Assembly (NCBI GenBank): GCA_001839685.1
Contig: MLAK01000720.1
Location: forward strand, 6,485-67,247
DNA from: Tritrichomonas foetus
Lineage: Eukaryota > Parabasalia > Tritrichomonadida > Tritrichomonadidae
Reading direction: 5' to 3'
Length of the DNA: 60,763 bases
In this document: one piece after another, positions 20,104-29,995 of the stretch
Position numbering within the stretch: position 1 is the first letter of the stretch
How the letters are laid out: each line of letters starts with the position of its first letter
Position numbers and translations under genes: made by a program
Notes under the pieces: model-generated
Told to the model about the DNA's origin: nothing
Database searches by the model: none
What the model saw: only the letters and a program-made list of their open reading frames with translations

Positions 20104-20630
20104 GTAGTTTATATATAGAAATATACTTGGATTTTTTAAATCATTCTATCAATGCGGTATAATAAATAGATTTATATAAAACTCTGTTTTACAATTTTCC
20201 TATTTTTATACTGTTGGTTTCCACCAGTCTTTTTAAGTTTCTACGTAGATTAATGAATCTATATATTAAATGAAACATCACTTCATTTAGCCATTCGAAA
20301 TAATCATATTAAAAAGAAAATAAGCATAATTGTTCATGTGAAAACTGGTACCTTTACCTTTTGATGTTTAATTGATATTAACTAAATATAAAATATATCT
20401 TAATGGAGGTGTCTCTAAAATCCACCTGCAATCTTCAGATTTGAATTCTTCTCTACAAATGATTGAGCAACTATTGAAATTTTTATATCACATTTCCAGT
20501 TAAAAAAATATATGAGTAATAAATTTTTTCATATCAGTTTTTTTTTGCTCTATAGAAAAGAAGAAACCATATTTGTAAAACAAAAACATAAAGAATATTT
20601 CATAATCCATGTTATTTTAATTAAAACACA
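20104..20630. other. convergent intergenic region
   Basis: These 527 AT-rich bases lie between the 3' ends of two convergent genes. No gene, RNA or repeat was recognised. Confidence 0.55.
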
Positions 20631-22055
20631 TTATTCCATTTGAACATTAAAGTTTGTATTCACATAAAAATAAACAGAGTAAATCATTACTTCATCAAAG
20701 TTAACTTGGGAAATAATCATTGGCCAGGAATCAGAAATTTTCTTTTCCTCAATAATATGATTTTCGAGTAAATATGGAATCGCTAAAAATAATAAAGCTG
20801 CATTCACAGAAACAAATGCATAAAAGGGTTTCTTTGTTGAATAAATCCAACACCATAAAGGCCATATATTTTCGAATTGGTTACAAAAAATATAAGAAAA
20901 ATCTTTTGTTACCCAGTTAAATTTGCTTATATTGTGTACAATTAAATATGGCAAAACTTGCGGAGCCGTTTCTTTAAATGCGAGTAATGTATAATATGAA
21001 ATTTTATCAATAACAGCTTGTGAGAATTGTGATGATTCTATTTTCAAATCAAAAGGCACTCTTAGAAAATCATAAAAAGAAAATAAACATAATTCAAAAT
21101 CATCATCAGATATATCAGAAAATACTGCTGGAACAGATGAATCGTCATTTGGAATATAACTTTTACCTAGCATCAATTCACCAATTTTTTTAACAATTTC
21201 AAAATGCCCAGAAAGATAATACATCCCAGTTTTGAGCACATGAACTTTTAAAACAGAGCTACATATCCTATACATTTTCTCCGAAAAAACATTTGATGAG
21301 TTGTTTATTTCATTATTTGAAGTAAATCTTTCCCTGTAAATGGAAATATCATTATTAATTTTATTGAAAACTTGAATGAAGTCTTTAGGTGGATGATCAA
21401 TTTGATTTTTATATTCAAAATAATCTTTCTGCAAGGAAACATGCTTTAGCAACCAATTTAACACTTTTTTGCATTTGAGATGGCCATAAGGTCTGATTTT
21501 ATTTTGATTTGTTTCTTGATCTTTCCATTGATTTGCACGAAAAACCACTCTCTGATAGAATTTTGGAAGAATACTATCAACAAACAGTGGGTTGAAGGGA
21601 ATATTCTTCTTTTCACAGATTCCCATAATTTTATTATGAAGAATTGCACCAATTTGATAAGGGATATTTTTTTTACTAAACGAATATTCACCAGATGGAA
21701 TAAATGAATGTTTTGGTAAAATCTTCATTTCATTTAAAACTGCAAAAGATGAAGGTATTAAAATACCTGATTCTGCTAATGCAAAAATAAGTCGTTTTAA
21801 ATTTAAAGTATCATTAAAAAAATATAATTTTAAATTTGTTTCATGATTTTCATTGAAAAATGCAATATAGAATTCATAAATTTTGGCATATCTCCATTTT
21901 TCATAGTCAACATTTATATTTTTCGAATAACCATTTGGAAGTAGAGATATGGTTAATTTCGAATCATTAATAACTAAATTCAATTTACATGGAAATATGT
22001 CATTAGATTGAGAAGTTGTAGCACTACATGGTAACATTAATTTAAATTGATGCAT
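20631..22055 (-). CDS. uncharacterised protein, possibly divergent TBC-like
   Basis: This 474-residue protein was not firmly recognised. Residues 1-100 are beta-rich with a basic start and could be a PH-like or lipid-binding fold. The C-terminal 150 residues carry a helical pattern: FNWVTKDFSYIFCNQFENIW, then a Trp-rich step and AALLFLAIPYLLENHII. This resembles the end of TBC (Rab GTPase-activating) domains, where an F-x-W helix, a LW step and a long hydrophobic helix occur. The catalytic IxxDxxR and YxQ motifs of TBC domains are not seen, so the match is weak. It shares a short divergent spacer of about 130 bases with the gene at 22185. Confidence 0.65.
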   Translation of the reverse strand: MHQFKLMLPCSATTSQSNDIFPCKLNLVINDSKLTISLLPNGYSKNINVDYEKWRYAKIYEFYIAFFNENHETNLKLYFFNDTLNLKRLIFALAESGILIPSSFAVLNEMKILPKHSFIPSGEYSFSKKNIPYQIGAILHNKIMGICEKKNIPFNPLFVDSILPKFYQRVVFRANQWKDQETNQNKIRPYGHLKCKKVLNWLLKHVSLQKDYFEYKNQIDHPPKDFIQVFNKINNDISIYRERFTSNNEINNSSNVFSEKMYRICSSVLKVHVLKTGMYYLSGHFEIVKKIGELMLGKSYIPNDDSSVPAVFSDISDDDFELCLFSFYDFLRVPFDLKIESSQFSQAVIDKISYYTLLAFKETAPQVLPYLIVHNISKFNWVTKDFSYIFCNQFENIWPLWCWIYSTKKPFYAFVSVNAALLFLAIPYLLENHIIEEKKISDSWPMIISQVNFDEVMIYSVYFYVNTNFNVQME

Positions 22056-22184
22056 TCCTTAACTTTTGATGAAAAAAAAACGTTAAAATAAAATAGTGTT
22101 AAAAATGGATATTTGACTATCTTTAGGTTAATTTACCAGAAAATAGGTCAATTAGTTGCCCGTTTATTAAATGACAAATTATAT

Positions 22185-23300
22185 ATGATTGTTCCTAGAC
22201 ATCGGCGAAGTGGTTCTGTGAGTAATCTTAAACGCGTAGGAAATATAAAAAGATTGAAAAGTAGAACCAGTGAAAGTGAAGATGAATCCAATGTTGACGA
22301 AGTTATTCCAAGCTTTTCCCCTAATGATGCTGATGAGGATCTTGATCAAATAAAGAAAAACCAACAAAAAAATCGAAAACCCCCTTTATCTTCAACAAGA
22401 CCAAAATTGCGAAAAAATAAAACATCAATTAAACCTAAAACATCAAATAAAATTGAAACATCAAATAAAATTGAAACATCAAATAAAATTGAAACATCAA
22501 ATAAAATTGATGCTTCGAAATCCATTAACACTTCAAAACTAGTTCACCCTCATGAAAATTGGGATATTCGAGAAAATCCTAAAGATATGGCTAATAGAAA
22601 TCAAACTTATTCTTATCTTGAGCAACTAAATGATAGTCCAGAATCTAGTTTTTTAGATTCTATGCATTTATTATCCAGTAGTTTTTTAAACAAGTGGACT
22701 TATTCACCTGAGCAAATTCATTTTAATAATGTTCCAAATAACTCTTTTTTTGCTTTTTTTGGAAAACATTATGCTTTATTTTCAGAATTAGTAGCAACTG
22801 TTATTTCCGGAAATTCTCATCCAACCATTGATGTTCAGGCTTTTCTAGGGAAAATTAATGAAATTTATAAAGTTTCAAATAAGAAAGATTGCAAGAGTTC
22901 TTTTAATTTAATAGATAAATCATCATTAGAAGAATCAATTAGAGAATATATCAACTTTTTGAGACTTTTTACAGTGCAATATTCTGATAAAATATATTCA
23001 AATATATCTATTGAAGACGCTATTAAAAAAGATATCGAAACATCAAAATGCCCAAAATTTGTAGTTGTTGCTTATCAGGATATCGCACCTTTAATCGTAG
23101 ATGTTGATGTTCCTGTTGAATATCATGAATCCACAATGAAACTTCAATATAAAATTTCATGGGCTATTCGTACCAATTCTGTGATTGTTGTTGATAACAA
23201 CTCTTACTATAAATATAATGGTTCAAATTGCCAAGCTGTCCAAGAAGAAAATCTATATAAAGGTTATGATTATGTTTGCTATGAATTATTTTTAAAATAA
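22185..23300 (+). CDS. uncharacterised protein with TSNKIE repeats
   Basis: The 371-residue product was not recognised. Its first third is basic and disordered (RHRRSGS, KRLKSRTSESEDE, KPPLSSTRPKLRKNKTS) and holds four copies of the six-residue unit TSNKIE encoded by an 18-bp tandem repeat. From about residue 140 the chain becomes folded. The C-terminal 130 residues alternate beta and helix and end in YDYVCYELFLK. The open frame extends 24 codons upstream without ATG and begins with TTG, so I take the ATG at 22185. An N-terminal exon hidden upstream is possible but no splice motif supports one. Confidence 0.65.
   Translation: MIVPRHRRSGSVSNLKRVGNIKRLKSRTSESEDESNVDEVIPSFSPNDADEDLDQIKKNQQKNRKPPLSSTRPKLRKNKTSIKPKTSNKIETSNKIETSNKIETSNKIDASKSINTSKLVHPHENWDIRENPKDMANRNQTYSYLEQLNDSPESSFLDSMHLLSSSFLNKWTYSPEQIHFNNVPNNSFFAFFGKHYALFSELVATVISGNSHPTIDVQAFLGKINEIYKVSNKKDCKSSFNLIDKSSLEESIREYINFLRLFTVQYSDKIYSNISIEDAIKKDIETSKCPKFVVVAYQDIAPLIVDVDVPVEYHESTMKLQYKISWAIRTNSVIVVDNNSYYKYNGSNCQAVQEENLYKGYDYVCYELFLK
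22440..22511 (+). repeat. 18-bp coding tandem repeat, 4 copies
   Basis: The unit ACATCAAATAAAATTGAA is repeated four times without a break. The last copy changes its final base. It keeps frame and encodes TSNKIE, TSNKIE, TSNKIE, TSNKID. The lack of synonymous change points to recent expansion. Confidence 0.95.
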
Positions 23301-23648
23301 TTGTTTCGAGTCAGATTATTTGTTGTTTTATTTACTTTCCTAATTGTTTTATCATTTGATCTCACATTTACTAATTTTTTCCTTTTTAGAAATAACTGAA
23401 TTACAAAACTAATTATAAAATGATTAGCCTTTTAAAATGAAATGAATAGCTTTTCAAACCTTGTTATTTATAATGATTGGAATCATTTTCGGTATACCTC
23501 TGCATTAAGACCAAAAATTAAGCCAAAAATTCAAATCCACTTGAATAATTGACCAAACTTGGATGAAAACTTTTTCACGATTTGCTGAGGTATTGATTGG
23601 AATACATTTCCGTAATTTCATATAACATGTCATATACAAAATCCTGAA
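23301..23648. other. intergenic region upstream of Rab1-like gene
   Basis: This AT-rich spacer of 348 bases carries the promoter of the Rab1-like gene. Two TCATA initiator-like sites lie at 23618 and 23630. No gene is seen. Confidence 0.55.
23630..23634 (+). promoter_or_regulatory. initiator-like TCATA before Rab1-like gene
   Basis: TCATA fits TCA(+1)Y(T/A) and lies 15 bases before the ATG at 23649. A second TCATA is at 23618-23622. This supports the choice of the upstream ATG as the true start. Confidence 0.45.
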
Positions 23649-24337
23649 ATGAGTGATCAGAACTCGTATTTTTTTGTTTTCTAACCAAAAAGTGATTATA
23701 TATTTAGTATCATACATTTCTAACCTGCAGAAATTGTCATTATTGGTAATCCAGGTGTTGGAAAAAGTTGCTTATTGCTCAGATTTTGTGAGAATTCGTT
23801 TTCTGAGAGTTATTTTTCCACAATTGGTGTTGATTTTGTATCTTTCTTTTTTTTTAACCACAGAGGATAAAACCTGTAAATATTGATGGAACCAATATAA
23901 AATTACAAATCTGGGATACAGCTGGACAAGAAAGGTTCCAAACAATTACAACAAGTTACTATCATAATGCAAATGGAATTGCAGTTGTTTATGATGTCAC
24001 CGATAGAGAATCTTTTGAGGCTGTTCATCGTTGGTTTAATGATGCAGAAAGACTTGCCTCGCCAGATGTGTGCAAGCTTCTCATAGGAAATAAAAACGAC
24101 TTGAACACAAAAAGAGCAGTAACAGAAAAAGAAGGTCGAGATTTGGCAACCTCATTAGGTGTTACTTTTCTGGAAACTTCTGCTAAAACTGCTGATAATG
24201 TGGACACAATGTTCGTGACACTCGGAAAGTTCATAAAAGTACAGAAATTCGGAAGAGATCTTTCAGGGAAAGAGCCAAAAGTGATAAAATTGGAAAGTGG
24301 AAAACAAATTTCTTCTGACGGATGGTGTTCATGCTAA
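23649..24337 (+). CDS. Rab1-like GTPase, four exons joined by three ultra-short introns
   Basis: The gene is read as exons 23649-23665, 23693-23706, 23731-23837 and 23864-24337, which give 203 residues. Joined, they yield a canonical Rab: start MSDQNSDYIFKIVIIG, P-loop GNPGVGKS, switch I FSTIGVDF, switch [11 protein letters not shown], guanine motifs GNKND and ETSAK, and a C-terminal WCSC, a C-x-C geranylgeranylation signal. The SDYIFK start and [20 protein letters not shown] core are typical of Rab1, which works in ER-to-Golgi traffic. No single reading frame gives this protein. Splice junctions match Rab sequence to the base, and each removed segment has GTAT at its 5' end, AG at its 3' end and TAACC a few bases before it. 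The 14-nt second exon is remarkable. The stop is TAAA, which fits the trichomonad polyadenylation signal. The gene is convergent with the Sel1 gene. Confidence 0.9.
23666..23692 (+). other. intron 1 of Rab1-like gene, 27 nt
   Basis: Begins GTATTT, ends TTTTCTAACCAAAAAG. It splits a Ser codon (TC|T). Retention would hit TAA within CTAACC. The terminal AAAAAG is less canonical than the CAG of the other two introns. Confidence 0.8.
23707..23730 (+). other. intron 2 of Rab1-like gene, 24 nt
   Basis: Begins GTATCA, ends TTTCTAACCTGCAG. It splits a Lys codon (A|AA). Retention keeps length modulo 3 but meets TAA within CTAACC. Confidence 0.88.
23838..23863 (+). other. intron 3 of Rab1-like gene, 26 nt
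   Basis: Begins GTATCT, has a T tract, ends TTTAACCACAG. It lies between codons, right after the GVDF of switch I. Removal restores RIKPVNIDG and the interswitch strand. Retention shifts frame and meets TAA soon after. Confidence 0.93.
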
Positions 24338-24555
24338 ACTTTGTATATTCTTTCTTTTTTTGCTTTCTTCTTTTTTGGATATTGAAAATAAAAGTCAAAA
24401 AATCGAAACTCAAAAAGTAGTCTTTTGAATGAAACAAGAATAAAACAAGAGAATAAAACGAAACAAGATAATAAACTGGTAAATAACTCTCATATTTTGA
24501 TATTAAATACATTTTAAACATTTTAAATGGTAAATTTTAATATATATAGATACAA

Positions 24556-27500
24556 TCACACTCCTTCTTCGAGTATTTTTAGCCTTTCTTGGGATGCTGT
24601 ATGACCAAGTTCAGCCGCTTTTGCATACAGTATTTTGGCTTCTTCTAGGTTCATTTCTACACCTCTTCCACTTTCAAGAAGAATTGCATAATTAAACATT
24701 GCAACAGGATTTCCCGCATTTGCAGCTTCTTTATAAAGTTTTGCAGCCAATACTTTATCTTTCTTTATTCCTTCACCACGCTCTATCATTGCTGCTAAAT
24801 TAACTTTAGCAACAACATTTCCAGCTTTCATAGCTAATTTGTAGTATTTAACAGCAAGTTTATCATTTTTGATAACGACATCATCTTTTCCAGTTTGTAG
24901 CATTACTGCAAATCTTACCATTGCCAAAGTATGATTTTGTTCGGCAGCAAGTCTCAAATTTTTAATGGCTTCATGCTCATCTTTAGCTACGCCACAAAGT
25001 CCATTTGCATATATTTGATATTGCCTATAAAGGGCATCACCCAATCTTTTCTCAGAAGCACTTTTATAAAATCGTAGTGCTTCTTCTTCATTTTTATTAG
25101 TACCTTTTCCATTTTCAAGCATTGTTGCCAAATTAAACTCAGCTTCTTTAATTCCTGCTTCTGCTGCAGCTCGATAAAGTCGAACAGCTTCTTCGTCATT
25201 CTGTTCAACACCTTCACCATTTTCATACATTACTCCTAGGTTAAATTGTGCTTCAGGAATGTTATTTTCAACTGCAATTTTATAGAATTTAATTGCTTCA
25301 TCATTGTTTTTCTCAACACCAAGTCCTTTTTCACACATTGATGCATAATTTAAAGCAGAATGAACATTTCCATGATTTGCACTACGTTTAAACATTTCAG
25401 CAGCTCGTTTAAATTTGGCTCCATTAAGAAGCATAAGTGCAAAGTTGTATTCACCATCAGCATCTTCTTTCTTAGCAGCAGACTCATAATAATAAAGTGC
25501 ACTTTTTAGATCTCTTTCAACGCCAATTCCACGTTCAAGCATATAACCATAAGAAACTTCAGCTTGAGTAAATCCAAGTTCTGCAGATTGTTTCATATAT
25601 TCAGCTGCACGAATTGGATCTTTTTCTTCATTAAGTTTCGCAAGATTGAAAAGTGCAGGGGCATTCATTTGTTCAGCAGACATTTTGAAGAATTTCTCAG
25701 CACTTTCATCATCATTATTTTTACTAAGTTGGATTGCATAGTTAAATTGACCTATATCATTACCAAGAGTAGCAGCTGCTTTATAACTTGCGATGTAATC
25801 TGCTGCAATTTTGCCATTTTCGGCCATAAAACCAAGATTAGTTTTACCTTTTGCATTATTTTTCATTGATGATCTCTTATAATATTTTGCAGCTTCTTCA
25901 ATCCGACCTGTTTTTTCGAGGACAAATGCATAACGCCATTCACCTTCAGCGTTTCCAGCATCAGCTGCAAATTTGAAGTATTTTTCAGCTCCTTCAAGAT
26001 CATTTTTAGATAATAAATATGATCCATAACGCCATTGCCCTTCCACATTTGAAAGATCTGCTGATTTTTTAAGGTATTTACTAGTTTCTGCATCATCATC
26101 AATGATCATTGCATAGCTCCACATTGCATCAGTATCTTTAAGCTGCAAAGCTCGGTAATAATATTTAATTGCATGATCAAAATCTCTTCTTATTTTTTCG
26201 AGATAATATCCATATCTATATAATGCTGCAGGATGGTTTTGTTTAGCTGCTAAACGGAAATATTTCGCAGCACGATCAACTTCACCACGTTTTTCTAATA
26301 AACAGCCATAGTGGAATAAACCATTTCTATTCATTTGTAGTGCTGACATTTTATAATATTTTTCAGCTGCAACAAGATCGCATTTAACACCACACCCACT
26401 TTCAAGCATTGTTCCATAATGACATTGTCCAAATTCATTTCCAAGATCAGCAGAACACTTGAAATAGTATGCTGCTTCTTTAAAGCTATGTTCAACACCA
26501 CGCCCAATTTCAAGTAATGATGCATAATGCCAAAGTCCAAATGGATCATTTTGATCTGCTGATAATTTGTAATATTTTGCAGCTGATGAATAATCACGTT
26601 GCACACCGATTCCATTTTCAAGCATATATCCATAATACCAAAGCCCCGAAGGATGTTCTTGGTCAGCAGCCATTTTTATATATTTTGCTGCTAATTTTGG
26701 ATCACGACGACAGCCAAAGCCATTTTCATAGAGTGAGCCAAGATTATATTGTCCTAGCGGATTATTTTGTTCCGCTGATAATTTATAGAATTTAAATGCA
26801 TTTTCATAATCCTTTGATGATTCACATAGCTCACCTAAGTGATATTGCGCATTAGAATCATTTTCTTGGACTCCAAGACGATAAAGCTTTTTAGCTTCTT
26901 CAATTTTATTTGATTTTTCTAATAAATGACCGAGTCGAATTGCAGCTTCAATATTTCCTTGATTATTTGCAAGTTCAAAATATTTCATTGCTTCTTTTAT
27001 CTCTTTTTGTGTTTCAAGAAGGATTCCATAATGAAATTGTGCTTCAGAAACGTTTTGATCAGCTGCAATTTTATAATAATTGATTGCATTTTCGATATTT
27101 TGATGAATTCCAACACCATAAAGACACATCCAAGCATATCTACAAATTGCTTTAGGATAATTTTGGTCTGCTGCAGTTTTGAAGTATTTTGCAGCTAAAT
27201 CTGACTGTCTTGGAATATCATTTAAATAAATTTCACCCTGCTTGTAAACGTTTTCGACACTTTCGTCTTCAAGATCATAAATTTGAGTGGATTTTTGAGC
27301 AGTAGGTTGAACTTCAGGAATTTCAAAAGCTGTTCTCAATATTAAAGCAACCTCTGAAAAAGTTGGATGATTTTCAGATTCATAACAATTTGTTATTAAT
27401 TGCTTGATTTCATCTTTGATGTCTTCATTCAAACCTCCTTGGAACGATAAAATTTCACCATCTTTTAGTTCACTTTTGGTTAAAAGATTAAATGCTAAAA

Positions 27501-28026
27501 TTGCAAAATCTTTATAATCGTTTTTGATATCTTTTTTCTCTTTGAGATTTTCACTTTTTGCGAAAGGCAATACCACTTTTGGTGTGCTGTCAGAGTCAAT
27601 TAAAATATTTGATGCATTTATTTTGTTGTGAATTATATTATATGAATGGAGAAACGAAATTGCCTCAGCAATGCCGTAAAGAATTGAGGCTCTTTGGTAA
27701 ATTGAAAGATCATTATTCTTTGAAAAATCACTGAGGTTTCCATTTTGGAAAAAAGGGGAAAAAACCATCTGATGAGGATTTCCCTGAAAATTCACGATTG
27801 AATATCCATAAATAGGGCAAATGCAGGGGTGATTCAATTGACAGTATGCGTTTAATGACGTCAAAAATTCCAGAGCGCGCGCATTCTCTCGAAAAATATT
27901 TATTTCTTTCACAGAAAATTCGTGCTTCGTTGTTAAGTTAATACATTTGTATATTTGAGTAAGAGGCGATAAACTAATTGTGTCACGTTTCTCGAAGTCG
28001 AAAGGATCGAAAAGAAAAGAGAGCAT
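24556..28026 (-). CDS. pseudokinase with Sel1-like repeats
   Basis: The 1156-residue protein starts with a protein-kinase-like domain (about 15-235) and continues with some two dozen Sel1-like (TPR-related) repeats of about 36 residues to the end. Repeat signs are A-x-x-Y(Y/F)K-x-(A/S)A-x-(Q/A)-x-N/G-x-(P/A)-A and YG-x-M/L-L-E-x-G-x-G-V. In the kinase part the Lys of the VAIK site is kept (SVKEI), but the glycine loop is absent, the catalytic HRD is HNK (IIHNKINASNILID) and the DFG position reads LPFAKS. It is therefore predicted to lack catalysis. Kinase or pseudokinase plus Sel1 proteins are a large trichomonad family, and a scaffold role is inferred. The start is the first ATG of the frame. 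Confidence 0.88.
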   Translation of the reverse strand: MLSFLFDPFDFEKRDTISLSPLTQIYKCINLTTKHEFSVKEINIFRENARALEFLTSLNAYCQLNHPCICPIYGYSIVNFQGNPHQMVFSPFFQNGNLSDFSKNNDLSIYQRASILYGIAEAISFLHSYNIIHNKINASNILIDSDSTPKVVLPFAKSENLKEKKDIKNDYKDFAILAFNLLTKSELKDGEILSFQGGLNEDIKDEIKQLITNCYESENHPTFSEVALILRTAFEIPEVQPTAQKSTQIYDLEDESVENVYKQGEIYLNDIPRQSDLAAKYFKTAADQNYPKAICRYAWMCLYGVGIHQNIENAINYYKIAADQNVSEAQFHYGILLETQKEIKEAMKYFELANNQGNIEAAIRLGHLLEKSNKIEEAKKLYRLGVQENDSNAQYHLGELCESSKDYENAFKFYKLSAEQNNPLGQYNLGSLYENGFGCRRDPKLAAKYIKMAADQEHPSGLWYYGYMLENGIGVQRDYSSAAKYYKLSADQNDPFGLWHYASLLEIGRGVEHSFKEAAYYFKCSADLGNEFGQCHYGTMLESGCGVKCDLVAAEKYYKMSALQMNRNGLFHYGCLLEKRGEVDRAAKYFRLAAKQNHPAALYRYGYYLEKIRRDFDHAIKYYYRALQLKDTDAMWSYAMIIDDDAETSKYLKKSADLSNVEGQWRYGSYLLSKNDLEGAEKYFKFAADAGNAEGEWRYAFVLEKTGRIEEAAKYYKRSSMKNNAKGKTNLGFMAENGKIAADYIASYKAAATLGNDIGQFNYAIQLSKNNDDESAEKFFKMSAEQMNAPALFNLAKLNEEKDPIRAAEYMKQSAELGFTQAEVSYGYMLERGIGVERDLKSALYYYESAAKKEDADGEYNFALMLLNGAKFKRAAEMFKRSANHGNVHSALNYASMCEKGLGVEKNNDEAIKFYKIAVENNIPEAQFNLGVMYENGEGVEQNDEEAVRLYRAAAEAGIKEAEFNLATMLENGKGTNKNEEEALRFYKSASEKRLGDALYRQYQIYANGLCGVAKDEHEAIKNLRLAAEQNHTLAMVRFAVMLQTGKDDVVIKNDKLAVKYYKLAMKAGNVVAKVNLAAMIERGEGIKKDKVLAAKLYKEAANAGNPVAMFNYAILLESGRGVEMNLEEAKILYAKAAELGHTASQERLKILEEGV

Positions 28027-28426
28027 TTGTTTTGGTTAATGCTTCACTTTTTAAGTGCCAATTTTTTTATAACATATATGGCCAAATATGTTCAATTCCT
28101 AACCAGATAACATTTGTAAAAGTTTTCATTCATAAACTTTTTGATAAATACAAAAACTATTTTTGAGAGACAATATATATTCACCATTTTTGACCATAGA
28201 AGTTGGTCATATCGTGATTTATATCAAAAAGTGATATTGTTATTTTTGTCATGCATATTCTCTCAATTTTCCTTTGAAAGTTGAGCCCGTTTAACAAATA
28301 TATGGCATATACTCTCCCTCAGAATTTTGCATACTATTCAATGAAAAAGGTGAGAAACTCAAAATATTGAATGCTTTTTGAACAACGTATTAATCCTTTC
28401 CATTCTTAGTCGAATTCTATGCCGTG
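28027..28426. other. divergent intergenic region
   Basis: This AT-rich spacer of 400 bases separates the divergent Sel1-repeat and ankyrin genes. It should hold both promoters. No gene is seen. Confidence 0.55.
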
Positions 28427-29995
28427 ATGCTTTTTGAAGTGCTCAGAGAAGCATACAAAACTAATAACGTTACTGAAATAATCAAATTTTTGGCGATTAA
28501 TGGATCGAATATTCATAGTTTCGTTCCAAAACAATTTCATGATCCCGATATTTTCGACGGAGTCAACAAAATTCTGAAATACACTTATTTGGATTTGGCT
28601 GCATTTTATGGATCCACCAAAATTTTTCAAGAACTTCTCAAAAGAATTCCAAAAGAAATCATTTTAGAATCAAGTGAATACCATCCACTAATTTATTACG
28701 CATTGAAAAGTGGCAACGATGAAACTATTTATGAAGTTACTGAATCGGAATATTTTACTTTAAAAGTAGGTTTTATTGAAGCACTTTCTCTCGGAAAATT
28801 ATTTTGGACAAAAAAGTTCTTTAATAATTACAAAGCATTAAATCCAAATGCAAAGGATGAAGATTTAATCTTCAGTATTTGTTCTGATCAGGAATTTCGT
28901 CAAGAATCGCCTTTGAAGCTTGCCATTCAATCTAAAAATATTCATTGTGTTGGTTTTATTTTGAATATCACCACAAAAGAGATTCCTTATTTACATTATA
29001 AGACTGTTTTTTGTAACTCGGTTAAACAAACACCTCTGCATGTTGCAGCGAAATATGGATGTAGTGATATTGTGACTCTCCTAATGAATATTTATCCAGC
29101 CATGGTGAATATGCCAAAATTTAGCTTTGTTTCGGGAAAGAAGAAAACTAAACCAACTCCTGTTTTTTATGCTCTGAAACATAATCCTTTCCCTGATTTT
29201 CTTCCTGAAATGTTTAATCATTCAATCCCAATGACTTCAATCAATGTAGCCGATGAGCTAAATAACACTGCATTAAATTATGCAATTTCAAACTCAGACA
29301 TTGAATCGGTAAAGCTTTTATTACAATGCAATAATTTGGATGTCCAATATCGTGCAACTAAAGAATTTAAACCACCAACCCATGCTGCAATCAGAGTTTG
29401 TAATCTAGAAATATTAAAATTGTTAATGGAATTACCACAAACTTATCCACGAAGAGTGGATTTATATGACAATACAATATTCCATGAAGCAGCATATAAT
29501 AATTGGGGTGAGGGATTTAAATATTTAATCGAGAATTATAATGATCTATTTGAACAATTAATGAGAAGAACAAATAAACTAGGGTTTAATGTATTCCATG
29601 TTGCAGCCATTTATGGATCTGATCAGATTTTTCGAGTCATGTACCAAAGACAGACGCGTGAATTTCTAGAATGTGTCACATCACAGTCTGTTCTGAATAG
29701 TGGGTGTGTTATTCATCTTCTTGCAGCAAATGGCCATTCTGAAATTTTGGAAGAGTTTCTTTCAAATATTCAAACATCCATTAATTTGGACCAAATTATT
29801 ATGCCGAAAGCAACATCACTACATTATGCAATCAAAGGCGGACATGAAAAATGCGTGAAAATCTTACGTTTGCATGGTGCACACTTTCTTGACTTACCGG
29901 GATTCAAAAGTATAGTTGGTCCGAATTATCTGTATCCGTTCATGCTGCATTTACTTACTTGTGATCTAGATGAGCTTCGGGAAATCGAATTGTAA
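28427..29995 (+). CDS. ankyrin-repeat protein
   Basis: The 522-residue product consists largely of ankyrin repeats. Clear ones read TPLHVAAKYGCSDIVTLLM (about 203-222), TALNYAISNSDIESVKLLLQ (about 285-304), PPTHAAIRVCNLEILKLLME, FNVFHVAAIYGSDQIFRVMY (about 385-405), and TSLHYAIKGGHEKCVKILR (about 467-485). The first 190 residues are more diverged helical repeats. It has no signal, membrane segment or enzymatic domain. Ankyrin proteins bind other proteins, and the partner is unknown. A GTG codon precedes the ATG directly in frame, and the ATG is taken as the start. The stop is in TAAA, as expected for trichomonad 3' ends. Confidence 0.85.
   Translation: MLFEVLREAYKTNNVTEIIKFLAINGSNIHSFVPKQFHDPDIFDGVNKILKYTYLDLAAFYGSTKIFQELLKRIPKEIILESSEYHPLIYYALKSGNDETIYEVTESEYFTLKVGFIEALSLGKLFWTKKFFNNYKALNPNAKDEDLIFSICSDQEFRQESPLKLAIQSKNIHCVGFILNITTKEIPYLHYKTVFCNSVKQTPLHVAAKYGCSDIVTLLMNIYPAMVNMPKFSFVSGKKKTKPTPVFYALKHNPFPDFLPEMFNHSIPMTSINVADELNNTALNYAISNSDIESVKLLLQCNNLDVQYRATKEFKPPTHAAIRVCNLEILKLLMELPQTYPRRVDLYDNTIFHEAAYNNWGEGFKYLIENYNDLFEQLMRRTNKLGFNVFHVAAIYGSDQIFRVMYQRQTREFLECVTSQSVLNSGCVIHLLAANGHSEILEEFLSNIQTSINLDQIIMPKATSLHYAIKGGHEKCVKILRLHGAHFLDLPGFKSIVGPNYLYPFMLHLLTCDLDELREIEL

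Noticed and set aside
22113..22184. 24 extra codons before the TSNKIE-repeat gene
   Set aside because: Start is TTG and no splice or promoter motif supports an upstream exon; ATG at 22185 preferred.
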